Source: an uncultured Clostridia bacterium (GTDB lineage: Bacteria > Bacillota > Clostridia > Christensenellales > Borkfalkiaceae). Taken from it: 11,523 nucleotides of DNA. The DNA lies in NCBI GenBank assembly GCA_947629725.1, contig CANREU010000035.1:1-11523 (forward strand), given 5' to 3'. Shown here in pieces: positions 10,785 through 11,523 of this stretch. The position numbers and the translations under genes were made by a program. How positions within the stretch are numbered: position 1 is the first letter of the stretch; each line of letters starts with the position of its first letter. The notes under the pieces were generated by a model that worked only from the letters and a program-made list of their open reading frames with translations, did no database searches and was not told the origin of the DNA.

Positions 10785-11523
10785 AGGAGCTTTTGAACGA
10801 AACCTCGGCGCGCCGCGCCTTTTCCTCGGGAGAGCCCGCCCATGCGACGCTCGTCGTCTTTGCGGACGGCAAGTATCTCCGCGCCCTCCTGCGGGTGTGC
10901 GCCGCGGCGTTCTTCGGGGCGGAGGAGGGCTCGCGGACGAGGGAACTCATCCTTCGGGAGCAATATGCGGACTGCCTGTTCTTCCCCGCGGAGGGCGGGA
11001 AGCTCACTGCGGACGACTGCGCCCGCATCGTCGACGAGAGCCTGCTGCGCCCCGTCGAGGGGAACAAAAAGCTCTTTGTGCTCGACGGGTTCGACACCGT
11101 CACCCGTCTTCTGCAAAATAAACTGCTCAAACTGTTGGAGGAGCCCCCCGAAGGGGTGTATTTCCTGCTCGGGGCGGTGAGCCGCTATCCCGTGCTCCCC
11201 ACCGTGCTCTCCCGCGTGCGGACGGTCACGGAGCCGCCCTTTTCGGAGGAGAAGGTGTGTTCCGCCCTCCTCCGCGGCGGGGCGAAAGAGGAGGAAGCGC
11301 GGCGTGCCGCCGCGGCGAGCGGCGGGGTCGTCTCCCTTGCGGAGCGCCTCCTCGGCGGCGGGCTCTTCCCCCTTGCGGAGCGGTTTTTATCGGGGGAGGA
11401 CAAGGCGACCCTCTGCCGCGAGATCGAAAAATCGGCAGACGGGGCTGCGTTTTTCGCGGCGCTCCGCCTCTACCTTCGCGACGCGCTCTTCATAAAGCTC
11501 GGCATGTGGGAGAGGGGAACGGT
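10781..11523 (+). CDS. holB: DNA polymerase III delta' subunit, partial
   Basis: The open frame starts at ATG 10781 and continues past the window end, giving 247 complete codons. The key stretch is KLLKLLEEPPEGVYFLLGAV (residues 118-137), then PVLPTVLSRVRTV, the typical delta'/gamma-family helix and the S-R-x sensor before the lid domain. The N-terminal part (HATLVVFADGKYLRALLRV) stands where clamp-loader subunits have a P-loop, and no GxxGxGK is present; no zinc-binding cysteines are seen either. Loss of ATP binding is normal for delta', while E. coli delta' keeps zinc. The ATG overlaps the decarboxylase stop. In B. subtilis the same neighbours are separated by tmk and two small genes, absent here. 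Confidence 0.82.
   Translation, partial: MKELLNETSARRAFSSGEPAHATLVVFADGKYLRALLRVCAAAFFGAEEGSRTRELILREQYADCLFFPAEGGKLTADDCARIVDESLLRPVEGNKKLFVLDGFDTVTRLLQNKLLKLLEEPPEGVYFLLGAVSRYPVLPTVLSRVRTVTEPPFSEEKVCSALLRGGAKEEEARRAAAASGGVVSLAERLLGGGLFPLAERFLSGEDKATLCREIEKSADGAAFFAALRLYLRDALFIKLGMWERGT

Overview
The window looks like chromosomal DNA of a G+C-rich Bacillota, most likely a Clostridia lineage of the Christensenellales kind found in gut metagenomes. This rests on gene content (DUF4250, a DUF378-like protein, greA-lysS, an Orn/Lys/Arg decarboxylase next to holB, an Lrp-aminotransferase pair), strong Shine-Dalgarno sequences before most genes, and near-consensus sigma-A promoters with 17-bp spacers. 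The exact taxon cannot be read from the sequence.

Region 1 (1-545) is the end of an rRNA operon: the 23S 3' end, a hairpin-rich spacer without tRNA genes, 5S rRNA and a strong intrinsic terminator. Region 2 (546-2040) has a G+C-rich repeat block, a glutaredoxin-like gene with its own promoter and terminator, and a DegV-family fatty-acid-binding protein gene. Region 3 (2040-3282) starts with a MarR-type regulator reading leftward from a perfect consensus promoter over an inverted-repeat operator. Three small rightward genes follow: DUF4250 (apparently leaderless), an acidic 67-residue protein and a DUF378-like membrane protein.

Region 4 (3283-4605) is the accessory part. Two visibly A+T-richer genes, a CPCC-like zinc-ribbon protein and a frameshifted, truncated DUF4417 gene, lie between two direct copies of a 108-bp G+C-rich repeat (104/108 identical). 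A further repeat module downstream also occurs right after the rRNA terminator. This cassette is the strongest candidate here for something undescribed.

Region 5 (4606-6617) has back-to-back promoters driving a small conserved gene of unknown role leftward, and an Lrp/AsnC regulator overlapping a class I aminotransferase rightward, in the manner of B. subtilis alaR-alaT. Region 6 (6638-8730) is a greA-lysS unit behind a perfect promoter, with a structured leader that may hold a 31-codon leader ORF ending one base before greA. Region 7 (8789-11523) is a tightly overlapping set: a single-pass membrane protein of unknown function, a short Orn/Lys/Arg decarboxylase-family protein, and the start of holB (clamp-loader delta'), which runs off the window. 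Most of the window is housekeeping in transcription, translation and replication.
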